A DNA stretch of 64,000 nucleotides from Chitinophaga pendula (GTDB lineage Bacteria > Bacteroidota > Bacteroidia > Chitinophagales > Chitinophagaceae), in assembly GCF_020386615.1 (NCBI RefSeq), contig NZ_CP077769.1, positions 5,815,501-5,879,500 on the forward strand. Direction: 5' to 3'. How positions within the stretch are numbered: position 1 is the stretch's first letter; each line of letters opens with the position of its first letter. The notes below the pieces were generated by a model. That model saw only the letters and a program-made list of their open reading frames with translations. It made no database searches and was not told the DNA's origin. Positions 48,101 through 56,939 of the stretch are shown here, in pieces. Made by a program: the position numbers and the translations under genes.

Positions 48101-48678
48101 TCCCGGTCCAGTGCCCCTACGATGTCCACACGCGTGATCTCTGTCAGTGCCTCTATACGATCCTGCATTTCATCCGCATAACGTTTAAGGGATTGCAGAT
48201 CAAAATCACCGGACAGATTTACGTTCATAATAGGTATCTGCGATACATCCACCTTGGTGATCTGTGGCTCCTTACCATCCGTACTAAGGTTAGTCGGAAG
48301 ATCTGGCTTGGCATCATCTACTTTCTGTCTCACCTCCTGCCTCGCACGTTCCATATCCTCACCGGCATTAAATTCTATGGTGATGGCAGAGTAATCCTGC
48401 ATGGATGTACTCTTGATAGATTTCACACCGGATATACCACCCAATTGTTTTTCTATCGGTTTGGTCACCAGTGTTTCCATATCTTCCGGAGAAGTACCAT
48501 AGTATTGCGTACTAACATAAAACTGAGGAAATACTACTTCCGGGAATTGTTCTTTAGGTAGACTATTATAAGCCATGATACCTGCGATCGCCAGGATAAT
48601 GGTAGCAACATAAATGCTTACCTTATTATCGATAGCCCAACTGGTCGGCTTAAATTCTTTATTCAGGTTGTCTTGCAT
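45112..48678 (-). CDS. RND efflux permease (AcrB/HAE1-type)
   Basis: A 1188-residue inner-membrane proton/drug antiporter. It has an amphipathic N-terminus and TM1 (about 18-38), two large periplasmic loops, and 12 predicted helices. The proton-relay pair in VVDDAIVVIENVHR near 410 (the TM4 Asp-Asp) marks the HAE1 hydrophobic/amphiphilic drug group rather than heavy-metal pumps. It is longer than AcrB (1049) because of a soluble insert and C-terminal tail. Encoded with its adaptor, outer-membrane channel and TetR regulator; all four form a tripartite exporter and its control. Confidence 0.93.
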   Translation of the reverse strand: MQDNLNKEFKPTSWAIDNKVSIYVATIILAIAGIMAYNSLPKEQFPEVVFPQFYVSTQYYGTSPEDMETLVTKPIEKQLGGISGVKSIKSTSMQDYSAITIEFNAGEDMERARQEVRQKVDDAKPDLPTNLSTDGKEPQITKVDVSQIPIMNVNLSGDFDLQSLKRYADEMQDRIEALTEITRVDIVGALDREIQINVDKYKMDAAKINFDDLMGAVRSENLTMSGGLVNMDGQKRTLSVKGEYKDPTKIANIVVRGQSGAIVYLKDIAEIKDGFKEQESYARLNGKNVITLNVIKQSGKNLIDASDKIRKIIDEMKEDYLPKGLDVTITADQSDSTRVTLHDLINTIIIGFVLVTLILMFFMGAVNAIFVALSVPISMFIAFLLMPAYGFTLNMMVLFSFLLALGIVVDDAIVVIENVHRIFYERKDIGIVRAAKVAAGEVFLPVFSGTLTVLAPFVPLLFWPGVIGKFMFFLPVTLITTLGASLIVAYIINPVFAVDFMDRHEGENHPKPTFNRKFAILTGVFAFIALIGYAASGAGVGNFVVFIYLMIVLERFWLGGVARKFQSNIWPRVQERYRRILKWCMIGWRPIWILIGTFGLLIFSIFLTAVRNPKVVFFPSADPNFIYAYIELPNGTDQRYTDSITNIIEQRITKVVGKNNPIVKSIISNVAVGAGDPSQMDMSVQPQKGKVTVAFVEFGQRHGQSSKEYLGKIRDAVKGIPGADITVEQEQGGPPTGKPINIEISGDEFEELTSASERLKRYLDSLQIAGVEELKTDFQSNKPEILVNIDRERANREGISTKTVGDALRNALYGLEVSKFRDPDDDYPIMVRFQESQRNNINTLMSTNLTYRDMNHGGVIRQVPLSAVADIRYSNTYASIKRIDQKRVVTLYSNVLTGYNANEVVQQIQTAMQEFPKPTGVTMKMTGEQEDQQETSNFLLAAMLGAFGLILMIMVTQFNSVGRPLVIFMEILFSIIGVFLGFSIFGMDISIVMTGVGIMALAGIVVRNGIVLVEFTDLLVQQGTPVYDAVIEGGRTRMTPVLLTAIAAILGLIPLAVGLNIDFATLFSEFNPHIFFGGDNVAFWGPLAWTMVYGLVFATFLTLILVPVMYAMNKRSIDVLDYLGWPRGLKYVPFLVLIAKLFLKKETVKKLHDPHYVSSKPYEFFRNPEGASPVNAGSKEGNGVSAHH

Positions 48679-48740
48679 AACTTAAATTGTTAGTGATCCA
48701 AAGACAGCTGTTACGCAGTCTTTCTACATGTTGGGTCATC

Positions 48741-49853
48741 CTACAGTTGAATAGCGTCATTGTCATTCAACCCCTGAAAACCAGTTGTTACAACCCTATC
48801 TCCTGCCTGTAATCCACTTACAACTTGTGCTTTATCATTGTAAGTACGACCTACTTCAATATCCTTACGTTTAGCCGTCATGTTTTTACCACTGCCTTGC
48901 GCCAGGATCACATAAGGCTTACCTTGAGAATACTGGATCACGCCCACCGGAATAGTAATGGAATTGTTAGCCGTATAATCTACAATACGCAGTTTAGCGA
49001 TCATATTAGGTCTTAAAACAGCATCTGTTTGCAAAGGGATCTCTACCCGGATAGTGCGGCTTAGTGGATCGATAGTCTTGGCAGCAAAACCAATCTTAGT
49101 ACGCAGCTCTTTATTAATATCTGGGAATTCGATCAATACAGCGTCACCGGTTTTCACCTTACCGGCATACGCTTCTGCCACATCGGCTACCACCTTAAGA
49201 TTGCTGGCATTTACTACCCGGAAAGGAGCAGCACCTGCAGTAGAACCCGCAAAGTCACCTATTTTGGCAACTACTGCGTCTACAGTACCGGAAATCGGAG
49301 AGATAATTTTTGACTGCGACTGTTGATCCTGTAGGGTTGCCAGCTTACGCTGCGTTGCTTCTAGCTGGCTCTTGGCATTCAGATACTGTACTTCAGAACC
49401 GATTTTTTGTTCCCACAACCTGCGTTGCTTTTCAAACAAAGTCGTGTTCAGTTCCAGCTGGGTTTTTACCTCCGCAATATTTGCTTTGGCGATCTGATCA
49501 TCTATTTGTGCCAATGTCTGGCCTTTGCTCACCTGCTGTCCTTCTTTCACGTAAATAGCAGTGATCACACCTTGTGAACGGGGATACACATTCACGTTTT
49601 CACGGGCATCTACACTTCCCTGTACATCAATATAGTGTTCAAATACAGTATCAGCCACTGTAGTGATCACTACTGATTTTACTTTTTTGACAGAATCACC
49701 ACCTAACTCTTTCTCAAGTGCGGTGATCTTTTTATCGATGTCTGCCTTCTGTTGTTTAAGTGTTTGCAGTTGCTGTGCTTTATCGCCACCACCGCCGCCA
49801 CAGGCAGCCAGCATAAATGTTATAAACGGGATAGCGAAATATCTTTTGGTCAT
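48741..49853 (-). CDS. RND efflux periplasmic adaptor (membrane fusion) lipoprotein
   Basis: A 370-residue HlyD/AcrA-type adaptor. Lipobox at Cys18 (LAACG), a short coiled coil (about 25-55), the lipoyl half containing IYVKEGQQVSKGQTLAQID near 103-121, a hairpin (about 125-185), the barrel domain (PNMIAKLRIVDY near 280), and a C-terminal membrane-proximal domain. It bridges the RND pump and TolC. It lies 62 bp upstream of the pump gene. Confidence 0.92.
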   Translation of the reverse strand: MTKRYFAIPFITFMLAACGGGGGDKAQQLQTLKQQKADIDKKITALEKELGGDSVKKVKSVVITTVADTVFEHYIDVQGSVDARENVNVYPRSQGVITAIYVKEGQQVSKGQTLAQIDDQIAKANIAEVKTQLELNTTLFEKQRRLWEQKIGSEVQYLNAKSQLEATQRKLATLQDQQSQSKIISPISGTVDAVVAKIGDFAGSTAGAAPFRVVNASNLKVVADVAEAYAGKVKTGDAVLIEFPDINKELRTKIGFAAKTIDPLSRTIRVEIPLQTDAVLRPNMIAKLRIVDYTANNSITIPVGVIQYSQGKPYVILAQGSGKNMTAKRKDIEVGRTYNDKAQVVSGLQAGDRVVTTGFQGLNDNDAIQL

Positions 49854-49882
49854 ATAATGAGATTTAATAGAGCAGTTAATGA

Positions 49883-51256
49883 TTAAAGCTTGCCGTTAGC
49901 CTTCAGATAATCGATCTTGGCTACGATCGCATTGTACATCGCAGTGAAATAATTACTTTGTGCCGTCAGCAGATCCTTTTCTGCTGTATTTACCTCCAGA
50001 CTGGAACCTACGCCTTCCTGGTACTTGATAACGGATACATCATATACTTCCTTGGCTAGTTTCATATTGCGTTCCTGTGCCTCCAATGTCTTTACGTTAT
50101 ACCGGAAAGTACTATTAGATTGCTGCCGCTCCATATCAATACTGAGCTTCAGATTCTCCAGGGACACCTCTGATTTCTTTACCGTTAGAAACGCCTGATC
50201 CACCTGCCGTCTCCGTTGTAATCCGCTAAAGATGGGGATGCTCAGGTTTACACCGTAGTTTACATAACCATACCAGGTCTCCTGTTTGAAATAATTGAAC
50301 GTATTACTTGCCCGGGAAATGCCCGCAGTACTGAAAAGAGATAAAGAAGGAATACCCTTTAGTTTATAACGCTTCAGATCATACTCATAAGCCTTCTTCT
50401 GTGATTGCAGCGCCTGAAATTCTACACGCTGCGTATAGTCGAATTGCTCGCTCTCCGTCTGCGGCACCGCTGCTATCTCTTCTGTGCTAAGACTATCAGT
50501 AAGTATTACATCCTGTGCCATCGGAATACCGATCTGGAACTTCAGCGCGGCCACACCTACCTCATCAGCATTCAGCAGCTTGGATTCTTCCGTACGAAGA
50601 TTCGTGATCTGTATTTGCAAACGGTCTACATCCAGCTTCTCTACCGTACCTGCTTTATACATTTCACTGGTCTCACGCATGTTTTTATCCATAGTGACCA
50701 GGTTATCCTGCATGATCTTCAGAGCCTTACGTGCAGACAATACGTTGTAGTAAGCTTTATAAACCGCCACCTTTACATCTACTTCAGATTTCTTGACGTT
50801 CCGGTTTGCCAGCTCCTCTAATGTCTTACGTGCCTGTAAAGCCACCAGTACACTTGGATCAAACAATACCTGCTGCAGCTTTACTTCGCCTACAGCATTG
50901 TATTTAAGACCAAATGCAAAAGGTACCAACGTTCCCTTAGGTACGCTGGGATCAAAGTTGGATGCATCAATCAATTGTTTTTGGATAATGGGGTTATCCT
51001 GGTACTGACCGCTGGCAGAAAGATTGGGTAATGCCTGGCCGCTCACCTCCTTATTCTTCGCCAACTGTATCAGTTCGTCCAACTTAGCTGTTTTGATAGC
51101 CGACTGATTAGCCAACGCTAGTTCGACCGCCTGTTGGGCACTTAGCTGAATCGGACCTACCGATGCCTGCGGCGTTCCCTGCTGAGCGATAGCCTGGTTG
51201 ATAGCAAGCAGCATTATTATGCCGGCGAGCATAATAAGCCTACGTCTTAGTTGCAT
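49883..51256 (-). CDS. TolC family outer-membrane efflux channel
   Basis: A 457-residue OEP protein: signal peptide (about 1-24, ending QAIAQ) and two repeated coiled-coil halves (about 45-230 and 250-455) typical of TolC, including VELALANQSAIKTAKLDE near 48 and KYQEGVGSSLEVNTAEKDLL near 413. It forms the trimeric channel of the efflux pump. It begins 9 bp after the tetR stop and is followed by the adaptor gene after 29 bp. Confidence 0.92.
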   Translation of the reverse strand: MQLRRRLIMLAGIIMLLAINQAIAQQGTPQASVGPIQLSAQQAVELALANQSAIKTAKLDELIQLAKNKEVSGQALPNLSASGQYQDNPIIQKQLIDASNFDPSVPKGTLVPFAFGLKYNAVGEVKLQQVLFDPSVLVALQARKTLEELANRNVKKSEVDVKVAVYKAYYNVLSARKALKIMQDNLVTMDKNMRETSEMYKAGTVEKLDVDRLQIQITNLRTEESKLLNADEVGVAALKFQIGIPMAQDVILTDSLSTEEIAAVPQTESEQFDYTQRVEFQALQSQKKAYEYDLKRYKLKGIPSLSLFSTAGISRASNTFNYFKQETWYGYVNYGVNLSIPIFSGLQRRRQVDQAFLTVKKSEVSLENLKLSIDMERQQSNSTFRYNVKTLEAQERNMKLAKEVYDVSVIKYQEGVGSSLEVNTAEKDLLTAQSNYFTAMYNAIVAKIDYLKANGKL

Positions 51257-51265
51257 AATTGTTAT

Positions 51266-51880
51266 TTATTTTTTCAATAGTTGTTCCTTATATAGTTCTA
51301 TTAGCTTGAAACCCTTTAAAGAGGCTACGCCATATAAAAAGTGCTCCAACAGTACCTTCTGCACGTGTGACATATCAAAACCGCTGACTGAAAATAACTC
51401 CGGCTGAAAACACAATAGCGACGACGTAGTCCGGAACTCTGTTAACACCTCTACATTAATATCCGCCCGGTACAATCCCTCGGATATACCACGCTGGAGA
51501 TTCTCTCGTATAGTTCCTTTTAAATAATGATCTTTATAATGCTGAAACAATCTATAGGCCCTGGAATGGAACTTTTGAAGGTCTAACAATATTACAGGGT
51601 TCATATTTCGGGTATGCTCTTCCAGTATCTCCATTAACCGGAATAGGGCTTCAATGGCATCCTTCCCCTGCTCGTGACTTACCACACAGGCATCCTGCAT
51701 ATGCTGCAGATAACGGGCTATCGCATTCATCACCAGGTCATCCTTATCCTCAAAATGCGCATAGAGCGTCTTTTTTGAAATACCCATCTTGATAGCTATG
51801 TCATCCATAGTGATAGATCGGGTACCGTACTGCCGGAATAAACCAAATGCGGTATCTAATATGCGTTCCTGTACTTCCAT
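51266..51880 (-). CDS. TetR/AcrR family regulator of the efflux operon
   Basis: A 204-residue repressor. The N-terminal helix-turn-helix reads SITMDDIAIKMGISKKTLYAHFEDKDDLV near 23-51, and the remaining helices form the ligand pocket. It is the first gene of the efflux operon and lies directly before the TolC gene. By analogy with AcrR it should repress the operon until a pump substrate binds. A palindrome over its own promoter is the likely operator. Confidence 0.93.
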   Translation of the reverse strand: MEVQERILDTAFGLFRQYGTRSITMDDIAIKMGISKKTLYAHFEDKDDLVMNAIARYLQHMQDACVVSHEQGKDAIEALFRLMEILEEHTRNMNPVILLDLQKFHSRAYRLFQHYKDHYLKGTIRENLQRGISEGLYRADINVEVLTEFRTTSSLLCFQPELFSVSGFDMSHVQKVLLEHFLYGVASLKGFKLIELYKEQLLKK

Positions 51881-51915
51881 TTTGGGAGGTGCTGGTGAAT
51901 TTACAGCCCGTAGAA

Positions 51916-51952
51916 CAAAACTATGGAAACTTTTTAAACTTTAATAGTTTCC
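51916..51952 (-). promoter_or_regulatory. tetR promoter with candidate operator palindrome
   Basis: On the minus strand a perfect -7 element TAGTTTTG (51923-51916) lies 36 nt upstream of the tetR ATG. The dyad GGAAACT (51925-51931) / AGTTTCC (51946-51952) with a 14-nt A/T centre overlaps the -7 to -33 spacer, where binding of TetR would block the polymerase. Confidence 0.6.
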
Positions 51953-52098
51953 AGTATTATTTTTTCTATATCGGGGTTCCCTGCCCAATTATATAATATG
52001 TTAACCGACTTACTTAGTAGATTTAAGTAATTTGCACCCTGTATCGCTCACAGGTATAGGGAAGCACCAGGCTTTCTACATACATATATTACTCGATC

Positions 52099-52746
52099 AT
52101 GTCTCCTAAGCTCAAATTCAAACTACTGGCAGCACGGTTATTACGTTATTTTTTTCAAGGACTACTGATCCTGGCACCTATAGGTATCACCGCTATTACC
52201 ATCTATTGGGCATTCGTCACCATTGACAACCTCATCCCCAAAGAGCTGATCCCCCTGGAAACCCCACTTAAATACCTTCGTTACAAAGGTGTAGGATTCC
52301 TGCTTGTACTTATCCTGATCCTCAGTGTAGGCTACCTCAGCTCCTCGTTTATCGTTGGCCGCATCTTCGACCTTTTCGACCATCTCCTCGAAAGAACACC
52401 GTTTATTAAATACATATATACGTCTGTCAAGGATGTCTTCGATGCCTTCGTAGGTGAAAAAAAGAAGTTTGACCACCCCGTACTCGTACAGATATATGGC
52501 CAGGATGTATGGGAAATGGGATTTATCACCCAATCCGATGTTAGCCATCTTGGACTTGAACACCACATCGCCGTATACGTCCCCCATGCTTATGCTATCA
52601 CCGGTAAAGTATTCCTGGTCCCCAAAGACAGGATCAAAGCACTCGATAATGTGCCCGCTGGTGAAGCAATGAAATTCGCCGTCAGCGGTGGCGTTACCAA
52701 TATAGCCCACCACCTTCATAAAGAAGAAACGGGCAAAACAAACTAA
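52099..52746 (+). CDS. DUF502 family membrane protein
   Basis: A 215-residue protein with two hydrophobic helices (about 16-38 and 56-78) and a soluble C-terminal domain. Typical DUF502 features: LLILAPIGITAITIYW near 21-36, the short loop with RTPFIKYIYTSVKDVFDAF near 99-117, and VPAGEAMKFAVSGGV near the end. Function unknown. It is divergent from tetR and followed 29 bp later by a zinc hydrolase gene. A TTACTTA/TAAGTAA dyad (52010-52030) lies upstream. Confidence 0.88.
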   Translation: MSPKLKFKLLAARLLRYFFQGLLILAPIGITAITIYWAFVTIDNLIPKELIPLETPLKYLRYKGVGFLLVLILILSVGYLSSSFIVGRIFDLFDHLLERTPFIKYIYTSVKDVFDAFVGEKKKFDHPVLVQIYGQDVWEMGFITQSDVSHLGLEHHIAVYVPHAYAITGKVFLVPKDRIKALDNVPAGEAMKFAVSGGVTNIAHHLHKEETGKTN

Positions 52747-52775
52747 ATCTATTCCCCCGACCCCAAATACACATA

Positions 52776-53750
52776 ATGCATAAAAGCAGCACCAGCTGGC
52801 TATTTTGTTTCTTTTTACTGATACCTGCTACCGCAAAAAGCTGGGGCTTCTTTGCCCATCAGCGAATAAACAAACTGGCGGTATTTTGTTTACCTCCCGA
52901 AATGTTGGTCTTTTATAAAGCTAATATCACCTTCATTGCCGAACACTCAGTAGATCCCGACAAACGTAGGTATGTCGTACCAGAAGAAGCTCCCCGCCAC
53001 TATATCGATATTGACCGTTATACTACGCCTCCCTACGATAGTTTACCCCACTCCTGGCAGGATGCAGTAAGCCGGTATACCGCAGATACACTGCAACGAC
53101 ATGGAATTCTCCCTTGGCATCTCAATACCATGATGTACCGCCTTACCAAGGCCTTTGAAGAGAAAGACCCGGCACGGATCCTGAAACTGTCTGCAGACCT
53201 GGGCCACTATGTAGCCGATGCACATGTCCCACTCCATGCCTGCTCTAACTATAACGGCCAGTTCACCGGTCAACAGGGTATTCATGCCCTTTGGGAATCC
53301 CGCATCCCTGAACTCTTAGCAGATGCGACCTTCAATTACTGGGTAGGCAAAGCCACGTATCTGAATAATACCGACCAGGCCAATTGGCAAACCATACTGG
53401 AAAGCGCCACAGCAGCCGATAGCGTATTAACATTCGAAAAACAATTAAGCGTCCGTTTCAATCCAGCCCATCGCTATGCCTATGAACAACGAAACGGTAA
53501 GCTCGTACGTAATTATGCTACCGAATACGCCAAGGCCTATCATCAGCTGCTTAACGGGATGGTAGAACGCCGGATGCAACAATCCATCCATCGCGTAGCC
53601 AGCTGCTGGTATACAGCATGGGTAAACGCAGGACAGCCCTCTCTGTATAAGATGACCAAAGTCCGGTTCTCCGAAGAAGACCAACAGGCTTTCAAACAAC
53701 TCGACCTGCAATGGAAAATAGGTGACAATAACAGCGGTCAACACGAATGA
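52776..53750 (+). CDS. Zinc-dependent phospholipase C / S1-P1 nuclease-like protein
   Basis: A 324-residue exported protein. Signal peptide about 1-21, then the mature N-terminus begins WGFFAHQRIN, as in the PLC/S1-P1 family where the first Trp and nearby His bind zinc. The central DLGHYVADAHVPLHACSNYNG near 145-165 supplies further ligands. The predicted fold is the three-zinc alpha-helical family that includes PLC and S1/P1 nucleases; which activity applies is unclear. It lies 29 bp after the DUF502 gene. Confidence 0.85.
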   Translation: MHKSSTSWLFCFFLLIPATAKSWGFFAHQRINKLAVFCLPPEMLVFYKANITFIAEHSVDPDKRRYVVPEEAPRHYIDIDRYTTPPYDSLPHSWQDAVSRYTADTLQRHGILPWHLNTMMYRLTKAFEEKDPARILKLSADLGHYVADAHVPLHACSNYNGQFTGQQGIHALWESRIPELLADATFNYWVGKATYLNNTDQANWQTILESATAADSVLTFEKQLSVRFNPAHRYAYEQRNGKLVRNYATEYAKAYHQLLNGMVERRMQQSIHRVASCWYTAWVNAGQPSLYKMTKVRFSEEDQQAFKQLDLQWKIGDNNSGQHE

Positions 53751-53893
53751 CAATACAGCTAAAGGCTCCTGTCAGCCGGCATTTCAGATAAATAGCGCTG
53801 GTGGCTTCCTAATTCGAAATTAAAAATCTATCTTTGTTACCTAGCTTTTAAGCATATCCTACACCGCGTCTTACTGGTAAAAGAAATACCTGC

Positions 53894-53901
53894 TATTTTT
53901 G
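53894..53901 (+). promoter_or_regulatory. -7 element of serC
   Basis: TATTTTTG is a perfect TAnnTTTG match, 64 nt upstream of the chosen serC ATG (53966). No clear TTTG at the -33 position. Confidence 0.4.
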
Positions 53902-53965
53902 CCGTTCCTTAGAAAAACCAAACAAAGTGGAAAGAGAAAACATAGAATTTAATCAAGAACGCAAC

Positions 53966-55036
53966 ATGAAGGTGCACAACTTTAACGCGGGTCCTTCTGT
54001 ATTACCTAACGAGGTATTATACAAGGCCAGCAAAGCCTTGATCGACTTTGAAGGAACAGGGATGTCTATACTTGAAATAGGCCATCGGACAGCGCCATTT
54101 ATCGCCGTAATGGAAGAAGCCCGTAGCCTCGTCAGGGAACTGATGCAGCTGGATGACGACTTCGAAGTACTATACCTACAAGGTGGCGCTACCACACAAT
54201 TCATGCAGGCACCTATGAACCTGCTCGAAAATGGAGCCGCCGCTGCCTTCGTAGATACAGGTGTTTGGTCCTCAAAAGCTATTAAAGAAACCAAAAACTT
54301 TGGCTACGCCGATGTAATTGCTTCTTCCAAAGAGAGCAACTATAATTACATCCCTAAGCAATTCAATATACCGCCAACGGCGTCATATCTGCATCTCACT
54401 TCCAATAACACCATCTATGGTACCCAATGGCAGTCCTTCCCAGACTCCGAAATACCTGTGGTAATTGATATGAGTAGCGATATCCTGAGCCGGCAGGTGA
54501 ACTATAACAAGTTCTCCCTGATATATGCCGGTGTACAGAAAAATATGGGAGCCGCAGGTGCAACAATGGTAGCAGTAAGAAAAAGCATGCTAGGTAAAGT
54601 ATCTCGCAACATACCCTCCATCCTCGACTACCGCCTGCATATTGAGAACGGATCTATGTTGAATACCCCCCCGGTATTCGCTATATATATATCCATGCTC
54701 ACTTTACGCTGGCTTAAAGAACAGGGCGGCGCTCCGGCCATGGAGAAGCTCAACAACAAGAAAGCAGCTTTGCTGTATGATGAAATAGATCAGAACCCGC
54801 TCTTCCGCGGCACCGTCGCCAAAGAAGACCGTAGCAAAATGAATATCTGCTTCATCATGGATAAACCGGAGATGGAAGAAGAATTTCTCAAATTCTGCAA
54901 AAAAGAAGATATCGTTGGCATTAAAGGCCACCGCCTGTCCGGAGGTTTCCGCGCCTCTGTCTACAACGCACTTCCGCTCGAAAGTGTCGAAGTACTTGTA
55001 GAAGCCATGAAATATTTCAGTCTTAAAAAAGCATAA
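53966..55036 (+). CDS. serC: Phosphoserine transaminase
   Basis: Converts 3-phosphohydroxypyruvate and glutamate to phosphoserine in serine synthesis; the same fold also acts in pyridoxal synthesis. The 356-residue PLP enzyme opens with FNAGPSVLPNEVL near 5-17 and has the PLP lysine Lys192 in GVQKNMGAAG. A GTG at 53927 would add 13 residues; the ATG at 53966 gives the usual N-terminus and is chosen. SerA is not adjacent; a DUF1015 gene follows, a recurrent linkage. Confidence 0.95.
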   Translation: MKVHNFNAGPSVLPNEVLYKASKALIDFEGTGMSILEIGHRTAPFIAVMEEARSLVRELMQLDDDFEVLYLQGGATTQFMQAPMNLLENGAAAAFVDTGVWSSKAIKETKNFGYADVIASSKESNYNYIPKQFNIPPTASYLHLTSNNTIYGTQWQSFPDSEIPVVIDMSSDILSRQVNYNKFSLIYAGVQKNMGAAGATMVAVRKSMLGKVSRNIPSILDYRLHIENGSMLNTPPVFAIYISMLTLRWLKEQGGAPAMEKLNNKKAALLYDEIDQNPLFRGTVAKEDRSKMNICFIMDKPEMEEEFLKFCKKEDIVGIKGHRLSGGFRASVYNALPLESVEVLVEAMKYFSLKKA

Positions 55037-55089
55037 TAATAAATATCAATTATTCATCTCGTTTATTGATTAACCACTATAATTCTCTA

Positions 55090-55119
55090 GGGCTCTGGAA
55101 AATATCCAGGGCCTTTATT
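55090..55119 (+). terminator. Terminator of serC
   Basis: A 9-bp stem GGGCTCTGGA / TCCAGGGCC (one G-T pair) with a 5-nt loop and TTTATTTTT after it. It lies about 50 bp past the stop. Confidence 0.8.
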
Positions 55120-55295
55120 TTTAGCCAAAAATAACAGCTTCATAATAAAGCACCCTACCCGCGGCAAACAGGCATTCACGCCACCATGTTGCAGCCCCTT
55201 ACCATTCCTGTCACATAACCCACCTGTTATTTCCTTTTTATTTATTTACTTTTACGCCTACACACTTTTCACTCATATTAATAAGATACAAGATC

Positions 55296-56531
55296 ATGGC
55301 CATCATTAGACCCTTCAAAGGCTTAAGACCCAAAACAAATCTGGCAGCGCAAGTCGCGGCACGCCCCTATGATGTGCTCAGCTCTTCAGAAGCCAAAACT
55401 GAAGCTGACGGCAATCCCTACTCTTTCTACCACGTTTCCAAATCAGAAATTGACCTCCCCGAAGGCACCGACGTTCACAGCCAACCAGTGTACGAGAAAG
55501 CTGCAGAAAACCTCCAGCAATTCATTAAGGATGGTACGCTCTTCCAGGAAGACGCCCCTGCATACTATATCTACAAACTGGTAATGGATGGTCGCTCTCA
55601 GGTAGGCCTCGTATGTGCTTCCTCCGTAGCTGACTACAATAACGGTATTATCAAAAAACACGAATTTACCCGTCCGGAAAAAGAACTGGACCGGATCAAT
55701 CATATCAAAACTACCCGCGCGCAAACAGGCAATGTTTTCCTGGCTTACAATGATGTACCGGAACTCAACACCTTGATTGCCAGCTGGCAGGAACACCATG
55801 CGCCTACCTATGATTTCACGGCAGAAGATGGCATCCAACACACCCTCTGGGTAGTAGACGCAGCGGAAACCGTAGATCAGATCACCGGCCTGTTCCAGGA
55901 AAAAGTACCTTGTACCTATATAGCCGACGGCCACCATCGCGCCGCATCAGCTGGACTGGTACAAAAAGAACTGGGCGCTGACCAGGATACCAATGCTCCT
56001 GTTAACTACTTCCTGACTACCATCTTCCCTGCCAGCCAGTTGGCAATCCTAGACTATAACCGCGTAGTAAAAGATCTCAACGGCCTGACCAAAGAAGAAC
56101 TGCTCTCCCGCCTCGAATACGATTTTATCGTGGAAGAGATCGGCCATCTGGCTCAAAAACCAGCCATGCTACACGAGTTTAGCCTCTACCTGGAAGGTAG
56201 CTGGTACCGTCTCGTAGCCCGTGAAGGTACCTATACTACCGATCCCATCGGCATCCTCGATGTAACCATCCTATCTAACAATGTATTGGATAAGTTATTG
56301 GGTATCAAAGATCAGCGTACCGACAAACGCGTGGATTTCGTAGGAGGTATCCGCGGACTGCAGGAGCTGGTTAAAAGAGTAGACAGCGGCGAAATGAAAG
56401 CAGCCTTCGCCCTCTACCCTGTTACTATACAACAGTTGTTCGACATCGCCGATAGCGGTAACGTTATGCCACCGAAATCCACCTGGTTCGAACCTAAACT
56501 GCGCGACGGTCTCATTACGCACACCATCTGA
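55296..56531 (+). CDS. DUF1015 family protein
   Basis: A 411-residue protein of the DUF1015 family, with the opening FKGLRPKTNLAAQVAARPYDVL near 6-27, YIADGHHRAASAGLV near 209-223 (DGHHR is conserved) and MPPKSTWFEPKLRDGL at the end. Family members contain a phosphotransferase-like fold and co-occur with serC and serA; a role in serine synthesis has been suggested from that linkage but I cannot confirm a reaction. No signal peptide. Serine-related context is supported by the neighbouring serC. Confidence 0.88.
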   Translation: MAIIRPFKGLRPKTNLAAQVAARPYDVLSSSEAKTEADGNPYSFYHVSKSEIDLPEGTDVHSQPVYEKAAENLQQFIKDGTLFQEDAPAYYIYKLVMDGRSQVGLVCASSVADYNNGIIKKHEFTRPEKELDRINHIKTTRAQTGNVFLAYNDVPELNTLIASWQEHHAPTYDFTAEDGIQHTLWVVDAAETVDQITGLFQEKVPCTYIADGHHRAASAGLVQKELGADQDTNAPVNYFLTTIFPASQLAILDYNRVVKDLNGLTKEELLSRLEYDFIVEEIGHLAQKPAMLHEFSLYLEGSWYRLVAREGTYTTDPIGILDVTILSNNVLDKLLGIKDQRTDKRVDFVGGIRGLQELVKRVDSGEMKAAFALYPVTIQQLFDIADSGNVMPPKSTWFEPKLRDGLITHTI

Positions 56532-56549
56532 TTCATTTACAATATTAGA

Positions 56550-56592
56550 GCCCTGCCCGTAGCCTATTATGAACTACTGGCAGGGCCTTTTT
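56550..56592 (+). terminator. Terminator of the DUF1015 gene
   Basis: Stem GCCCTGCC / complement with an inner GTAG/CTAC pairing, followed by CTTTTTGA. It is 19 bp after the stop. Confidence 0.85.
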
Positions 56593-56939
56593 GATAATTA
56601 GATAAATTATCACTTATATATTCTCAACTATACCATATTATTATTACACACTAACCCTTCACTACAACACGTTGTTTGTAAAATACTTACAACATTCAAG
56701 TCCACCTCACCTCCACCTTTCTCATACATCTCCTATAGCACACCTTTGCTTATCCTATAAGCTACGTATAATCTGCCTTTTTCAGATATGCCCCCAGGTC
56801 AGCCAAGCCACCTCATAAATCAATACCCGCTACAGGCTTCACTTTACTACGTATCCCTGCTCGCCTGCCCAGTCTGGCCCCACTTTTGCACCGCTGCGCA
56901 CAATTTTTCCTTATTTTTACAACAAACCAAGGACAGTAC
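56593..56939. other. Gene-free AT-rich region upstream of the TPR gene
   Basis: 347 bp, AT-rich at its start and pyrimidine-rich on the plus strand later. A CACTTTTG sequence (56881-56888, one mismatch to TAnnTTTG) could be a -7 element for the TPR gene. No ORF or RNA gene was seen. Confidence 0.5.
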
